Positions 49,751 through 61,419 are shown, numbered from the stretch's first letter. The stretch: 64,000 nucleotides of DNA from Episyrphus balteatus (GCF_945859705.1 NC_079136.1:49366094-49430093); one strand, 5' to 3'. Notes: generated by a model from the letters alone, not told the origin. Numbers and translations: made by a program.

Positions 49751-51972
49751 GAAGTACATACTTTAAACAGACCTCGGGAAATGCATGTAATGGTCCAAAT
49801 AGTGCAAATTCTCAAAAAAGTGCTTGGTGATATCTGTTTTGGTCTAGTTTTAAAAGTAGATTTTTTATTGAACATCTTTGGGTTAATTTAAACGGGGTTA
49901 TAATATATGTATAAAGCAAAATTGTTCTTTCTATTTTTATATTTTTTAAGGTTAAATATTTAGGAATTTCCTTTTTTCTTGCTCAAATTTTAATTAAATT
50001 TGTATTTGTTCTATCGTTATCCTTTGTATGGCAGCTTAATTGAAATTTATTTCTCATTAACAAAATAAAAGACATAGAGTGCGATCCTATCGCATATAAG
50101 TTGCTTTCACATAAACATTCAGCATCATCATACACAACACTCATCGCCGTCATCATCATCACAATCTCTTTAAGTTTTGTACACACTGCTCATAATTACC
50201 ACTATATACCGAATACAGGACGAATCTTTCATTATTATTATCCGCATCCGCATGCCGCATCGTATATTTTATTTATCCTTTTTCATGATTCATGGACACG
50301 ACCACATAGACCGCAATCGACTAAAATTATTATTTTATGGTGAAAAAAAAAAAAAAAAATCAACCACAACAACAACAAAAAATAAACCCCCCAAAGAACG
50401 TGTCTTTCTCGTCATGAAAGAAATAATATTAACATGCCAGAGGGAGTCCTTAAATGCGTTTTTGCCTACACTACACAAAGTCAGTGGGTAAAGATATGTG
50501 TGTCGGTGGTTTGGAAAGGAAATTATTTCTTTGAGAAAAGTGGATTCTTTAATATGAAGACCTTCTATTCTATACTATTTAGTTATCGCTTCGAAACAAA
50601 AATAAATTAATTGAACGTGAAAAAAAGGATGCGTCTGGTATTATTGAAGAATAAAAGAAAAAAATACATAAATACAATAGAAATTAGTTCAACAAAAATA
50701 AGAAAAAAAAAAATCCACCCCCTGTTTAAAAGGACGAACTGCTTGCAGTCATCATCAGCACCAGGATGATAATAGTTCAATATAAAGAAGCAATAGAAGA
50801 GGACCTCCAAGGACTCTCATTGGAATGCTGATAATGACATTCCGTTCGTCATTTAACATTGGCATGCCAAACGGAGATGAGAGGACAAAAATAAATGAAA
50901 CAGAAGAAGAAGAAGAATAGAAATAGAAAGCAAATTGAAAATTGAACAAAAAAAATGGATGGAGGGTGCGTCTTTTTCTGAAATTTCTGCGAGAAGTGGG
51001 GGTGTAATGACTTCCTTCTTTCTTTTTTTTTTTTTTTTTTTTTTTGGTGAGAAGGTATGTCCTTTCCACACTAAACCAATTGATTTCTCGCGATGCTGAC
51101 GATGATGATGAATGGAAATGTTTTACTAAAGCAATATCAGCACCAGCACTTAAGGCAAACTGACATTCCCCCCTCTTTTCCATCACCATCGAAAGCTATA
51201 AAATTATAACGAGGGAGTCATCTTCTGAAAATAGAGGCACTTAAGAGTATTCCTTCGATCCTATGTATAAAAATGTAGGAATATATATATCCTTTAAGCC
51301 TTTGGGGGATGTAAAATAACTCAAATCATCAGCTAATTACTTAAGGTTGCCACTGGCAAAACTTAAAACTAAGCCAAAGTATCAAGCAACACGCAATTTG
51401 GTTTGGCAGAGTTTGTCGGATTGATTACTCCCCAGTGGCCTGTAATCAATTTTCAAATTAATCAGTAGATTAAGGTTTACAATTATTTTTGTTTTTTTTT
51501 TTTTTGCTTTTATTTTTGTGGATTTTGGAACTTGAACTTTTTTATTGCTTCGCGTAGTTGTAAGCGGGAATATTGACATTTGGTGGTTCGAATCATCTTT
51601 CATCTTAATTGCAAACGGAATTTTGAACAAACAAATGAAAATTCATAAATTACCAGAAGCAAAGATGAAAAATATTGACTTTCGAAAATTCCTTGAATCG
51701 GCCTTTGAGTTTAGATACCTAATTATTTTTTTGGCGTTTCTTTATCTGAAACCTCAATATTCAGTCAACCCGATGACGACGTAGCTTCCATAATATACGT
51801 AATCAGCACAATAATTTTTTGTGCGCCATCTAAAATAGGGTCTTGGTTCCTGATTAATACATTCCAGAATTGTACTTCGTTAGCGGTTATTGATCACGAC
51901 CACAAATTTTTTTCTTATACCCGTATCCCGTACAGATCTTCCTAGAAATCCAATCTTCAACAAACGCTTTTT
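49751..51972. other. Single-copy-like intronic sequence
   Basis: The 50050-51250 part is less AT-rich, with ATC/GAT-rich short repeats and a purine/pyrimidine run at 51025-51046. Frames up to 144 codons on the minus strand are low-complexity (Lys and Ser runs) and unlike any known protein. No exon is recognised. Confidence 0.45.
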
Positions 51973-52927
51973 ACTTGCGATATAGGTACTATATATCAAG
52001 TTATGCATTCGTACAAAAAAAAAAAGTTGAGATAACATTTTTCCATGACATTACGATGGTAGACAATGCCAAAAAAGTGGGTCCCGGAAGTCCGTCTGTC
52101 TGTCTGTCAGTCTGTCTGTCTGTCTGTATAAGGAGCTACAGCCTAAACGGATGGAACGATTAATGTCAAACTTGGTATGTAGCGTTATTTGGCGACTCTC
52201 CAGAGGGGTTTTTGGAATTAATTTGTTTGGACCAAAAATAACGGTACTTGTCATATACCGATTTTAGTAAAATTGAAATATCTCGAAAACGGCTCTAACG
52301 ATTTTGTTTAAAAAATTCAAGTGTTAGTTTTAAGCTAAAGTCTATCTTTCAATAGCAAAAATTTTTTTTTGAAAATCATTATTAACGGTACCTGCCATAG
52401 AACCGTTTTTTTCAAATCCGATTATCTCCGAAACTGCTTATTCGATTTCAACGAAACTTTTTGTGAAGAAGCATTTATATAATTTAAATATAAGCCAAAA
52501 ATAAAATTTTGAAAAAAATAATTTTTGGATTTTTAAAAAAAATTTGAAAATTTTTTTTTGAAAAATCAAATTTTCGAAAACGGGACATTGAACTTTTTTG
52601 AAATTTTGTTTTTAGATGTTGATTAGTGATTTTTACCAAATGGCATACTAATTTTATTTTAAAACTTTTTTTCCAAAAAAATATTTATAAAAAATTAGTT
52701 TTTTAAAAAACGGCTCTAACGATTTTGAAAATTTTTTTTCTAAAAATGCATGTTAATATATCAATCAAAACTGCATACTTGTTTTGGAGGGCAATTTAAT
52801 TTCAGATTTTATTTTATTTTTTTTCAAAAACGAATTTTGTTTTTTTTCCAAATTTCTATATAAAAAGTCTTAAAAATTTAAGCAACTTTAACTCTAAGAG
52901 CAAGTTCGTGCGACCCAGTCGTGCATT
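51973..52927 (+). mobile_element. Family E element copy (E3)
   Basis: It starts after a T-run with ACTTGCGATATAGG, a decayed form of the E2 palindrome. Near the right end AAGAGCAAGT is followed by CGTGCGACCCAGTCGTGCATT and T-rich DNA. It includes a TCTG run (52091-52129) and CCTAAACGGATGGAACGATT. Repeated AACGGCTCTAACGATTTTG phrases occur at about 52273 and 52709. It is non-coding. Confidence 0.7.
52091..52129 (+). repeat. (TCTG)n microsatellite
   Basis: Nine or so TCTG units with one interruption, placed inside E3 where E2 has the diverged GTCTGTGC array. Confidence 0.9.
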
Positions 52928-53047
52928 TTATTTTTTTTGTAAAAGCAATTACCTGATCGAATTTCTGGCTCCAGATATTTGATGGGTTGCCATTGTTTTC
53001 CTTATATTTTCCAGCTAATTGTTGATATTTCCTACAAGCTTCTTTAA

Positions 53048-53745
53048 GGGGGGAAATCCCTCCGGATTTTTTTATTTTTTGCATTATTTTTTTTTTTTGC
53101 GTAATAAATTTATTTATCAACCGAAGAAACTATTTTCAGTGGTCTTAGCCTTAAATGAAGCCTCAAAAGTGCCTAGATAGTCCCGAAACCAATGCGCTCC
53201 GAACCTACCATAGTACGAAAACGAAAACTTTAAACGCAATTTTTTCGAAACTAGTTTTTTTCCGCGCCGTGCAATGGAACTCAAAAACTAATGAAGCTAT
53301 CGGAGCAAATTACTCCTTAACTTATTGGCCACAACATGAACCTAAAAGTTGAATAAAATTTGTACAGTATATATTTTTTTTAACTACTTCTTTGTAAAAA
53401 AAACATGGTTTTTTTCGTTTTTTTGATTTCTAATTTTTATTTTTCATTTAAAAAAAAAAAATAAATTAAGGTTCATGCAATGCGTACTAATATCATCAAC
53501 GGAAAAAAATTTCCTTTTTGATTTAAGATGATTTCCTGGACCTGTGCATTGCACGGCGTAAACTAGAGGCGTCAACTTTGAAAGGCTCCAGAGCCGCCAT
53601 TTTATTATTTTTTCATTTCAAAAAAAAATTTTTTCAATACTTAATAATGTCAGTAATATCTTGTCTTTTTCCAAATTTCAATAAGTACTTTCAGTTTTTC
53701 ATAAAAAAATATTGAAAAAGGTGTCGTCCAGAGGGATTTCCCCCC
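53048..53745. mobile_element. TTAA-flanked MITE
   Basis: Ends are GGGGGGAAATCCCTCCGGA and, read inward from the right, GGGGGGAAATCCCTCTGGA. TTAA lies immediately outside both ends (53044-53047 and 53746-53749). Inverted similarity continues inward at GCGCCGTGCAATG and CATTGCACGGCG. A TTAA duplication suggests mobilisation by a piggyBac-type transposase; no such gene is present in the 698 bp. Confidence 0.8.
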
Positions 53746-53819
53746 TTAATAAAAGGAGATTATAGTTCCTGTTATGTTTCCGCCATTAAAAGCTTAAAAT
53801 ACAGTACTACAGCTAACAG

Positions 53820-54058
53820 TTGAAAGAAAAAAATAAGCTCTTTTATAAACTGTGACAAGTTTAGTTGAAAAAGTTTACATTACGTCAAAATATTGCTTCG
53901 AAAACAGTAAAAAAATGGGTTTTCGAGATTTTTTATGGGAAAAACTTAAGAACGTGACATGCTATGCCAATATTGACTTCGGATTCGGAATAAGCACACA
54001 AAAATCCTTTAGAAAAAAATAGTTTTATTAAAAGAAGGATTTTACTTGCAGGCCAGTG
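53820..54058 (+). mobile_element. Family B element, right-half fragment
   Basis: The sequence aligns with the last ~240 bp of family B copy 1 and ends in TTGCAGGCCAGTG followed by ATA. The left part of the element is missing. Confidence 0.7.
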
Positions 54059-54179
54059 ATATTAATTTATGCGGCCTATTGAACTTCCCGTAGAAATGTT
54101 TCAATATGCATTATTTAGACCATAACAGGTATTTCCCAACGTTAGATCGAAGTCAAATATTAATTTTTGAGGTCGCTGA

Positions 54180-54580
54180 TGTGGTTGTAGTATAAGCTCT
54201 TAAAGGCCATAGGTAATTGTCAGAGTCAATGGTGGCTCCTCAGAACGTTCGGACCTCTATACAATATTGTAGGAATGTCTAGCGCCAATCAGAATATGGT
54301 ATATCTGGCTGATTGATCTGGAGATTTTCATGTCCTTCTGTAAATGTTGAGATATGGGAATTGCTTGGTACCTATGACAACATTTTCCCTCGCAGCAAAG
54401 TCGACTACCCTGAGTCCCTTATCGGTAGTGGTGTCAGGCAATGATTTCTGACTGTGCTTCCAAAAATTCCTTCTCTTCCTAGCTTGACATTAAAATCACA
54501 CAGGTCAGTTTTTTTATCCTAGCTGGGCATCCCCTTTTACGGATTTTTGAGGAGCTCGTAGAAAATCACTTCGGACACAA
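54180..54580 (-). pseudogene. RTE-type non-LTR retrotransposon endonuclease fossil
   Basis: Minus-strand translation, with frame changes and stops, gives FYELLKNP, then DFNVKLGREGIFGS, RNHCL, then RVVDFAARENVVIGT, FPYLNIYRRT, KSPDQSARYTIF and DSDNYLWPLRA. These line up with the apurinic-type endonuclease of RTE-clade LINEs: the GDFNAKxGRE block, the G-x-RLxxFA block, the FP...H..TW.SPDG block and the final SDH block. Key residues are altered (DSDN in place of SDH), so it is dead. The assignment rests on remembered family patterns, not on a search. Confidence 0.8.
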
Positions 54581-55697
54581 GAGCGACAAATTATATTCTT
54601 CACTGTATTGCATAATGAATTGGTAGTCAAATAAAAAAAAAATATTACCTCAGGGGCCCCAAAAAAAAATAAATTATATATTGTCTTAGGGCCTCAAAAA
54701 TGTTACTCAAATAATCTTATCTCTTAGCGACCAACAAATGATACATCAGGAACCCAAAAAAAAAAAGTAGGGCGAATAGGTACCTACTTTTTATTTGTTC
54801 TTATTTTCTATATCAAAGGGGACCCCAAATATCAAAGCAGTCCCAAAATTTAGTCTTGCCCCGGAGCCCCGGCACACAGTGGGGCAGACCCATATAGTGT
54901 GGTGATATAAAGGTTATTTTTTAAACTAAATCTATGCGAAAAAAAGATCACGAGTTCTAAACTTACTAGTAAAATTGATAAAATGAGCATATTTGTTTTG
55001 TTCAAAGTCTTTGATTTATGTTTATTCATGCGGTTGAAGTTGAGAGTTTTAGAGCAAAAATTCAAAAAGGGGTTCTTTTGTTTTTTTTTTTTGTTTAAAC
55101 TCAATATTATTTGAGAAAAAAATAAAATACAAATTTCTGGCATAGATAAAAGTAAGTACTATTCTTCTGCAAAAAAAATTTAAAAAAAAACTTCTTCTCA
55201 AAATCTTCTGTTTAGGCAAATATTTAACAAGTCTAAAAATTGAGAAAGCATGATAAGCAATTTCTCTATTAGCCCATATAAAGACTTTTGCTAAATATTT
55301 GCCTAAAATATTTTTAATGAAATTTTGAACTTCAAAAAACGGTTTTTTTTTAAAGAAAGTGCTTTGTTGTTTTTATTAAAATAAATTACAAAATCATTCT
55401 TTTTTGACAATCATGCACTGATTACTTATAAACAATGTTTTTTTTTTTTCTTTTTAAAAGTTGTTTTTTTTTTTATTTTATTATAAGAAGTTTCGTGAAA
55501 CAGGGTGATTTGTTATATAAAGTTAGTGCTTTTGTTTTTACTTTTTTTTATTAAAATATTTTTTAATTTAATTTATTATTAATTTTTTTCCAATTAAAAT
55601 TGATGCGGCTATAAGGTTTTTTAAAAAAAGGCCCACCTTACAAAGCAAATTTGAAAAAAAAATAACTTGAACATCAAATTTGACAATTTTTTTCAAA

Positions 55698-55925
55698 ATT
55701 TTGACTTTGAAATTATATTTCACAAAAAGTATTCTCGAAAACTACTTTAATCAAAAAGCATTTGAAAGAATGGAAAATAAGCTTTCAAAAAAGCTATTGC
55801 ACAGTTTTGCAAAGTTTTGACTTTGAAATTATATTTCACAAAAAGTATTCTCGAAAACTACTTTAATCAAAAAGCATTTGAAAGAATGGAAAATAAGCTT
55901 TCAAAAAAGCTATTGCACAGTATTC
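55698..55925 (+). repeat. 116-bp tandem duplication
   Basis: TTGACTTTGAAATTATATTT occurs at 55701 and 55817. The two units are almost identical through GCTATTGCACAG, so the duplication is recent. Confidence 0.92.
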
Positions 55926-57808
55926 TATGTCTTTTTCTTGATTTTATGTATTTTTTTTTTAATTTAAGGTCAAATTTTCAGAAAATTGCCCCTCCCACCG
56001 GAACGAGGGGTGATACAGCCTCCTTCCCATACAATTTTTTTCTAAGGGTAAACTGAAGAACTATTTCTTAAAATAAAGTTCACTTTTTATACAAAAAAAA
56101 CATAATTCAAAATTATAGGTTTTTTCAAATGTATTAATATTTTGTCCCCTTACTTAATTTCCTAGAGAAAAATAAAAATTTTAATGGAAAAAAGTTCATA
56201 AAATTCAAGTCTGTTAACTTTAGTTACAAAACCAAATAAAGTGACAAAAAATGTCTTGTTATTAGTAGAAGTAATTAATATCACAAATCGACCTATTCTG
56301 CCCCAATGTGCAGCAACTCAACGTACGCATCTGACAGTCGCCGTAGTAGAAATTTATTTCCTGGCCCTTATCATCGCATTTCTTGGATGACAGTTATATC
56401 TCCTTGTATCAGTCAAAGGCCTCCGCTGATTGCTCGGCTGTTATGCCACCTAAATTTCTACGTGAACGTCCGAAATTGATTGTCTTATGTTTACTGGGTT
56501 CGTCATCAATCCGTCCGAATACAGCCTTGTCGAACTCTTTGGTTAAGATCATTGGGTTTTGAAATACAATAATTTGATCCAAAAAGTTTCGAAATAGTTT
56601 AGGTTTAAACGGTTTAAATGAGCTCAATCGAAAATGACAAATGGAAATGTTCATATTTTATTTTCAAAAATATGATATAGACTAGGTAATGGAATTACTC
56701 TGACTCTAAAATTATATGTAAGTAGGTATTAGTTTTTATTTAAACAAGCCTTTGAGGGCTTAAATCGTTCCCATGTGTTCATCCGCTTGCATTTGATTCT
56801 CGCGAAAATATAAAAAAAATCTCATTTAACATTCAGATTCGAGCTGATATAAAAGTAATTTCTGCTTAGCGTGGCTGTAATCGAAAAATACAATTTTTCA
56901 CATGCTATCCAATCATCCTTAGGCACAGGGAAGCCCATCCCGTACCTAGAACTCCTCACACACACACGATACGACACCGCATGACAAGGCGCAAAAGGGT
57001 GTTATGACTGAATGGGTAATATTCATTTCTCTGGGAAGCATGTGGTTCAATGCTGGCGCTTCTGATTGGTATAACCATCACCAGCACGTGAGCTTCCTTT
57101 CTATTTTTTTTTTTCTCTCTATTTTCCTTGTATCCTTTTCGTGGGACAATATCGTCGCAGTGGTGACGCGAACGCTCGGTGTGATGTGGCTGAAATTGGA
57201 GATTGAAATCTAGATTGACTTGAATGTGGATTTGTTATGGCATTTGAATGGCTATAAAGTTCTTTCATTTCTTATTTTTTCTTTTCTGTTCGACGTTTTT
57301 ATACCAAAACCAAACCCAAATCATCATCATATACTATGCCTTCTGTGCCTGTGTGTGCCAGTGCCATCATCCAGTCGAACCACGACTTTTTCAAAAAAAA
57401 AAAAAAAGGATGAAGAGACTTTGCTTTTATATTTTTTTCAATATCTCGGTCTCTTCATCATCGTTTTTAATTCATGGCACATAGAAAACGTCTGTCGTGT
57501 TGTCCTTGCTGCTGGTTTGGTTTGTGGTTTGAAGTAGTCGCCATTTTATTATCTGGGTTTGTCATAGTGAAGAGCGAGTGAAGTGCCACTGTGCTTTGCT
57601 TAGACATCAGATGTTTCTAAATGGAATTAATGATAAAGTTGTTCCCGATTCTTTCATCAAAATGAAGATGAAGAAAAAAAAATGGAAACGAAAACCTAAA
57701 ATGAACAGCAAAAAGATAGAAGAATAGTGGATTTGAGTTGCCTTGTCAAACGGGCATATCCTTTGATTGAGATTGAGAATTTAATTTAATTTTCTCATCA
57801 CATTTTTA

Positions 57809-57825
57809 TGTGTGTGTGTGTGTGT
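57809..57825 (+). repeat. (TG)n microsatellite
   Basis: Eight or nine TG units. Confidence 0.85.
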
Positions 57826-58250
57826 AGAAAAGAGAAATAGAAATGGAAAATGTTGAGTACGTTATTATCCTTATAAAAGTGAAATCCCTGATTAAAGATA
57901 ATAAATGAGCAAATTTGTAAATGCTTTCGACAGAGTGAATTTGACCGTAGTTGGAGTTAAAATTGAATGAATTTTTTAAGAGTACCTAAATTGGAGAGAA
58001 TTTTTTTAAAATGGGACATTTCTTTGAATCTTTGAAAATTTCAAAAGCTAATACATATTTATTAAAATGAAATTTTAAAAAGGGCTGCAAAAGACATCTG
58101 AATTCCGATTTTGGATGGCCTAAAGGGTTGGCTAAAAAGAAACCATTACTCTCCCGAAAACTCATAAGAAGATGTGGATTTCACTAAAATTGTAGTGTTT
58201 TCAAATATCTACATTGCCAACAAATGCAAATGTCAAAGTGACCTCTCAAG

Positions 58251-60105
58251 CAGGGGCGTATACAGGATTTCTTCTTGGGGGGGGGGGGGGGGTCATGCCA
58301 AATTTTTTTTTACAAAAGTTTTGATAGTAGGCATAAACTTGAAAATGTGCTATTTGAATTAAAAATATTAAAGTTTGTTCGTTTTGCAAATCGAATCGAG
58401 CAGTTCCGAAGAGTTCTAAGAATAACCAAACAAAAACGTTGTGTGTTTCGTTTGCTTTTGTTTAGGGTTCAACCTTAAGTCTAACCAATTAAGACCATCC
58501 TGTCCTTAAAGTACAGTGTAATGTATACGGATAGGATTTTCATACACTTAAAAACGAAAAATATGCGCTCAAAATATACTCTTAAAAAAAAAATCTACTT
58601 TAAATATGCTTTTAAGGCCACATGAATTTGTAAAATATAAATATTTCTTTAAAATTATAAAAAGATTTTACGTAACTTTTATGAAATCTATATACGAAAC
58701 CATTTCCGAGTTCAAAGATGTAACTTTTTGGAAATATTGGGGTTTTCTTTAAAACCAATAAATAAAATTGGCGAAAATTTACTCTTAAATAATCCAATTT
58801 ATCATTTGAGCGTGTTTTTTATGAGTTTGGACAATTTGCCAGTTTTGCACAGCATTTTTTTTACGTTTTTGACTTTTTTTCTAATTGACTTTCAGTCACT
58901 TTTAGTCAAAAATTTTAAGCGTGAAATTTCGTTATTTTTGCCAATTTTTGCGAAAATATGCACGAAAAATATGCATTTATTTCCAAAATATGTCAAAATA
59001 TGCAAAAAAAAAATGCTAACAAATGCAAAATATGCAAAAATATGCACTAACGATTGATTGCCATTTTAAAGTAAATATCCTGATTCGTGTACATACTTCG
59101 TTGCCATGCTTCCGAGGTGTTCCTAAAAAAACATGCATTTGCATGGAAACCCGATCCCTAGTAATGTACAAGTCCTTCGATTCAATAATTTGCCTTTAAA
59201 CAACTCTACATTGTTTTCCGCTAGTCCAGAATTATTTTATAAGTTAAAATAAAAATCATTTTAATTTAATAACACTGGTAACTTTCGAATTAATTGTCTT
59301 CCTAACCTCAGGCAAACGAATCGCAAAGTTTTTCCAAAAAAATTGTGTTTGAAAATATAATTTTTTTTAAATTTTGTTTTAAAATTGTACGCGAATTTTT
59401 ATTTTTTTTTTAAGACGAGGGGGTTACAGGATTCAAATAGGAACCTCTGTGAAAACAGTAAAGACAAAAAAATATTTTTGTCGTAACAGAAAATATTAAA
59501 CAAAATTATGCTAGTTTTAGGGTAGATATTTTTTCGAAATTTCAAACGCCAATACTAATTAAAGAAATGTTTTAGATCACTCACTAAGGATTTTACAATT
59601 TTCGGCTCTGATTTCGTCAGCTTTGAGGTATTTATCGGCGGTTTAAAATTTAAAACATATACAGTTATATTTATTACTTTTTGTTAAATTGATTATCGAA
59701 GGATATTTTAAGTGATCTAAGCTTGCTTAAATATTTAATTTGCCTTTAGACAAGCTTGCTTATATTCTTAGCTATTTTATCGGTTTAGTAAAAATTAAAA
59801 TAGTATTTGGATTCTAAATCCATACAAAACTCTACAACACAGCTTAACTTGTAGCCTATCAATGCCTTATATTATCGAACGAATCAAAATAATCCTAATC
59901 CAGCATGGCGGTTGCTAAAAATATCCCCAAATATAGGAAAATAGTTGGTTTGAATACCGAAAATTTTTTTCACTTTTCATTTTCGTTCATGTTCTAAAAC
60001 TTCGACATTTTGCAAATCACATAACAATTTCTTGTTTAAGTTTTGAGCTCTTGGGGGGGGGGGGGTCATGACCCCGTGACCCCCCCCCCCCTGTATACGC
60101 AATTG
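58251..60105. mobile_element. hAT-type element with poly-G ends
   Basis: Ends are CAGGGGCGTATACAGG and, read inward from the right, CAATTGCGTATACAGG. CTCTCAAG flanks both sides (58243-58250 and 60106-60113), an 8-bp target duplication. G-tracts of 13-15 bases lie just inside, and the right one can pair with an adjacent C-tract around TCATGACCCC. No transposase is recognised; the longest frame is 109 codons and comes from AATATGCA repeats. Non-autonomous hAT is a firm call from ends plus duplication. Confidence 0.88.
58950..59050 (+). repeat. AAATATGCA repeat cluster in the hAT element
   Basis: Seven or more copies of ATATGCA or near variants within 100 bp. Transposases of hAT elements often bind short subterminal repeats, but this cluster is central, so that role is only a guess. 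Confidence 0.7.
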
Positions 60106-60196
60106 CTCTCAAGCTCAATAGATACAAAAATCTTCTAAAGTACATACCAACTCATCGGAGAAATCTACAGTGCGATGCATAATTTTGGGGTTGGGG

Positions 60197-60802
60197 TCAA
60201 AATTCTGCCTGGGTCAAAATTCTTTTTTCAAAATTCTGCTTTGAAAATTCTGCTTTACAAAATTCTGCTTTTCAAAATTCCGTTTTTCAAAATTCTGCTT
60301 TTCAAAATTCTGCTTTTCATAATTCTGTTTTACAAAATTCTGCAAAAAATTGGTTTGGAAAATGTTTAAAAATGCGCGCTTCTAAACATTTTCCAAACCA
60401 TTTTTTAATTTTTTGCAGAATTTTCTAAAATTATCTCACTTTGTCAGTTATTTTCATGTTCATTGTTTAATTGATAAATCACATTGTTTGTTTGATAAAC
60501 CAATAAATGAAAAAATATTAAGAAAAGATTTTAAATGTTAAATAATTTCGAAAAATAATTAGAACCTTATTAATTTATGGAAAAATTGATTAAGAAAGGA
60601 ATATTTTGTTGATATGTATAATATTTCTTTTTAGTTTCTAATAGTTTTCAACGGTTTATAGATGTGAATTATAAGAACGTCAGTCGATGCATTATAGCAA
60701 ATGTTTGGGACAGTTACACAATAAACAGTAAGGAAAGTAGTTAAGTTGCTATGAAAAAGCTGGCAGAATTTTGAAAAGCAGAATTTTAAAAAGCTGAATT
60801 TT
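60197..60802. repeat. Element with AAAATTCTGCTTT array and inverted end
   Basis: The left part (60197-60344) is a tandem array of about ten 14-16 bp units like CAAAATTCTGCTTTT. The right end (about 60772-60802) carries inverted units, GCAGAATTTTGAAAAGC. Between them lies a hairpin at 60338-60420 with an 18-bp perfect stem, TGGTTTGGAAAATGTTTA. Related sequence flanks A1. Family unknown. Confidence 0.65.
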
Positions 60803-60904
60803 CTATAAAGCTTTAAGAAAGCAAAAGAAGCATGTATAAAGCCTTACAGAAGCAAAATTGTTAGTCGGATAATGAATACACAAAAGCTGTCACATTTTTT
60901 TTTT

Positions 60905-61393
60905 TGGAACCCATCATTGTCTCTCATACCAGATCTCATGGTTGTCTATCGGATGCCTTCTCCAAATCAACTGGCACAATATGCAAGGCCCTTGAGAATT
61001 ACTATGTTTTTCCATCCTGCTCTGTTTTTCATTTTTGGTGGATTTAGCCTCAACAAACCCAAAATGATCATCAGACAGCTGCTGTTTAATGCTGTCGCAG
61101 TTTGGGATCCAAAATCCGTTCAACGATCTCAATGGTATTCGATATCAGCTAAATAGATATATAAATAACTAATGCAGTTTCTTAAAGTTGGAGACAAGAA
61201 TAATTTTGAGCCCGATGTGCCAGATCTTTTTCCAGAACTGAGAGGGTATTTTGTCTGGGCCAATATTGTTTTTCCTTTATTGAAGTTTTTCATTTCCACA
61301 CTAACTTCTTCGACTGTTCGCCGCTGAGATTTTTTGAAATTAGGTTTGGCTTTAATTAGATAAGCTAGTTCTTCGCAGAGATTCCCACCATTT
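60905..61393 (-). pseudogene. RTE-type reverse transcriptase fossil
   Basis: Minus-strand translation across several frame shifts gives VEMKNFNKGK, then GPDKIPSQFWKKIW, then a gap, then SNTIEIVERILDPKLRQ, LSDDHFGFVEAKST and VDLEKASDR. These match consecutive landmarks of RTE-clade reverse transcriptases: the KxxKNGKxxGPDxIP block, the ERIIDxRLR block, the QFGFxxGRST block and catalytic motif A, DLEKAYDR. The first catalytic aspartate codon is still visible. A deletion of roughly 40 codons lies between the second and third blocks. It is on the same strand as the endonuclease fossil but lies upstream of it in that orientation, so the two come from different insertions. Confidence 0.85.
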
Positions 61394-61419
61394 TTTTTTA
61401 ATGTGTGTTACCTCATAAC

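Larger units (their letters stand above)
54581..58250. other. Intronic sequence without recognised exons
   Basis: It holds the 116-bp duplication at 55698-55925, a (TG)n run at 57809-57825 and a less AT-rich patch at 56900-57600. The 56280-56655 patch has an 81-codon minus-strand frame rich in charged residues that I do not recognise; it could be a decayed retroelement tail. Confidence 0.4.

Noticed and set aside
50755..51189. 144-codon minus-strand frame, the longest in the window
   Set aside because: It consists mostly of Lys, Ser and aliphatic low-complexity runs from A- and GAA-rich DNA, with no domain.
51570..51610. GGTTCGAATC resembling a tRNA B box
   Set aside because: No matching A box, acceptor stem or cloverleaf could be formed around it.
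56409..56654. 81-codon charged minus-strand frame as a gene
   Set aside because: It could be a decayed retroelement tail, but I could match no motif with enough confidence to annotate it.
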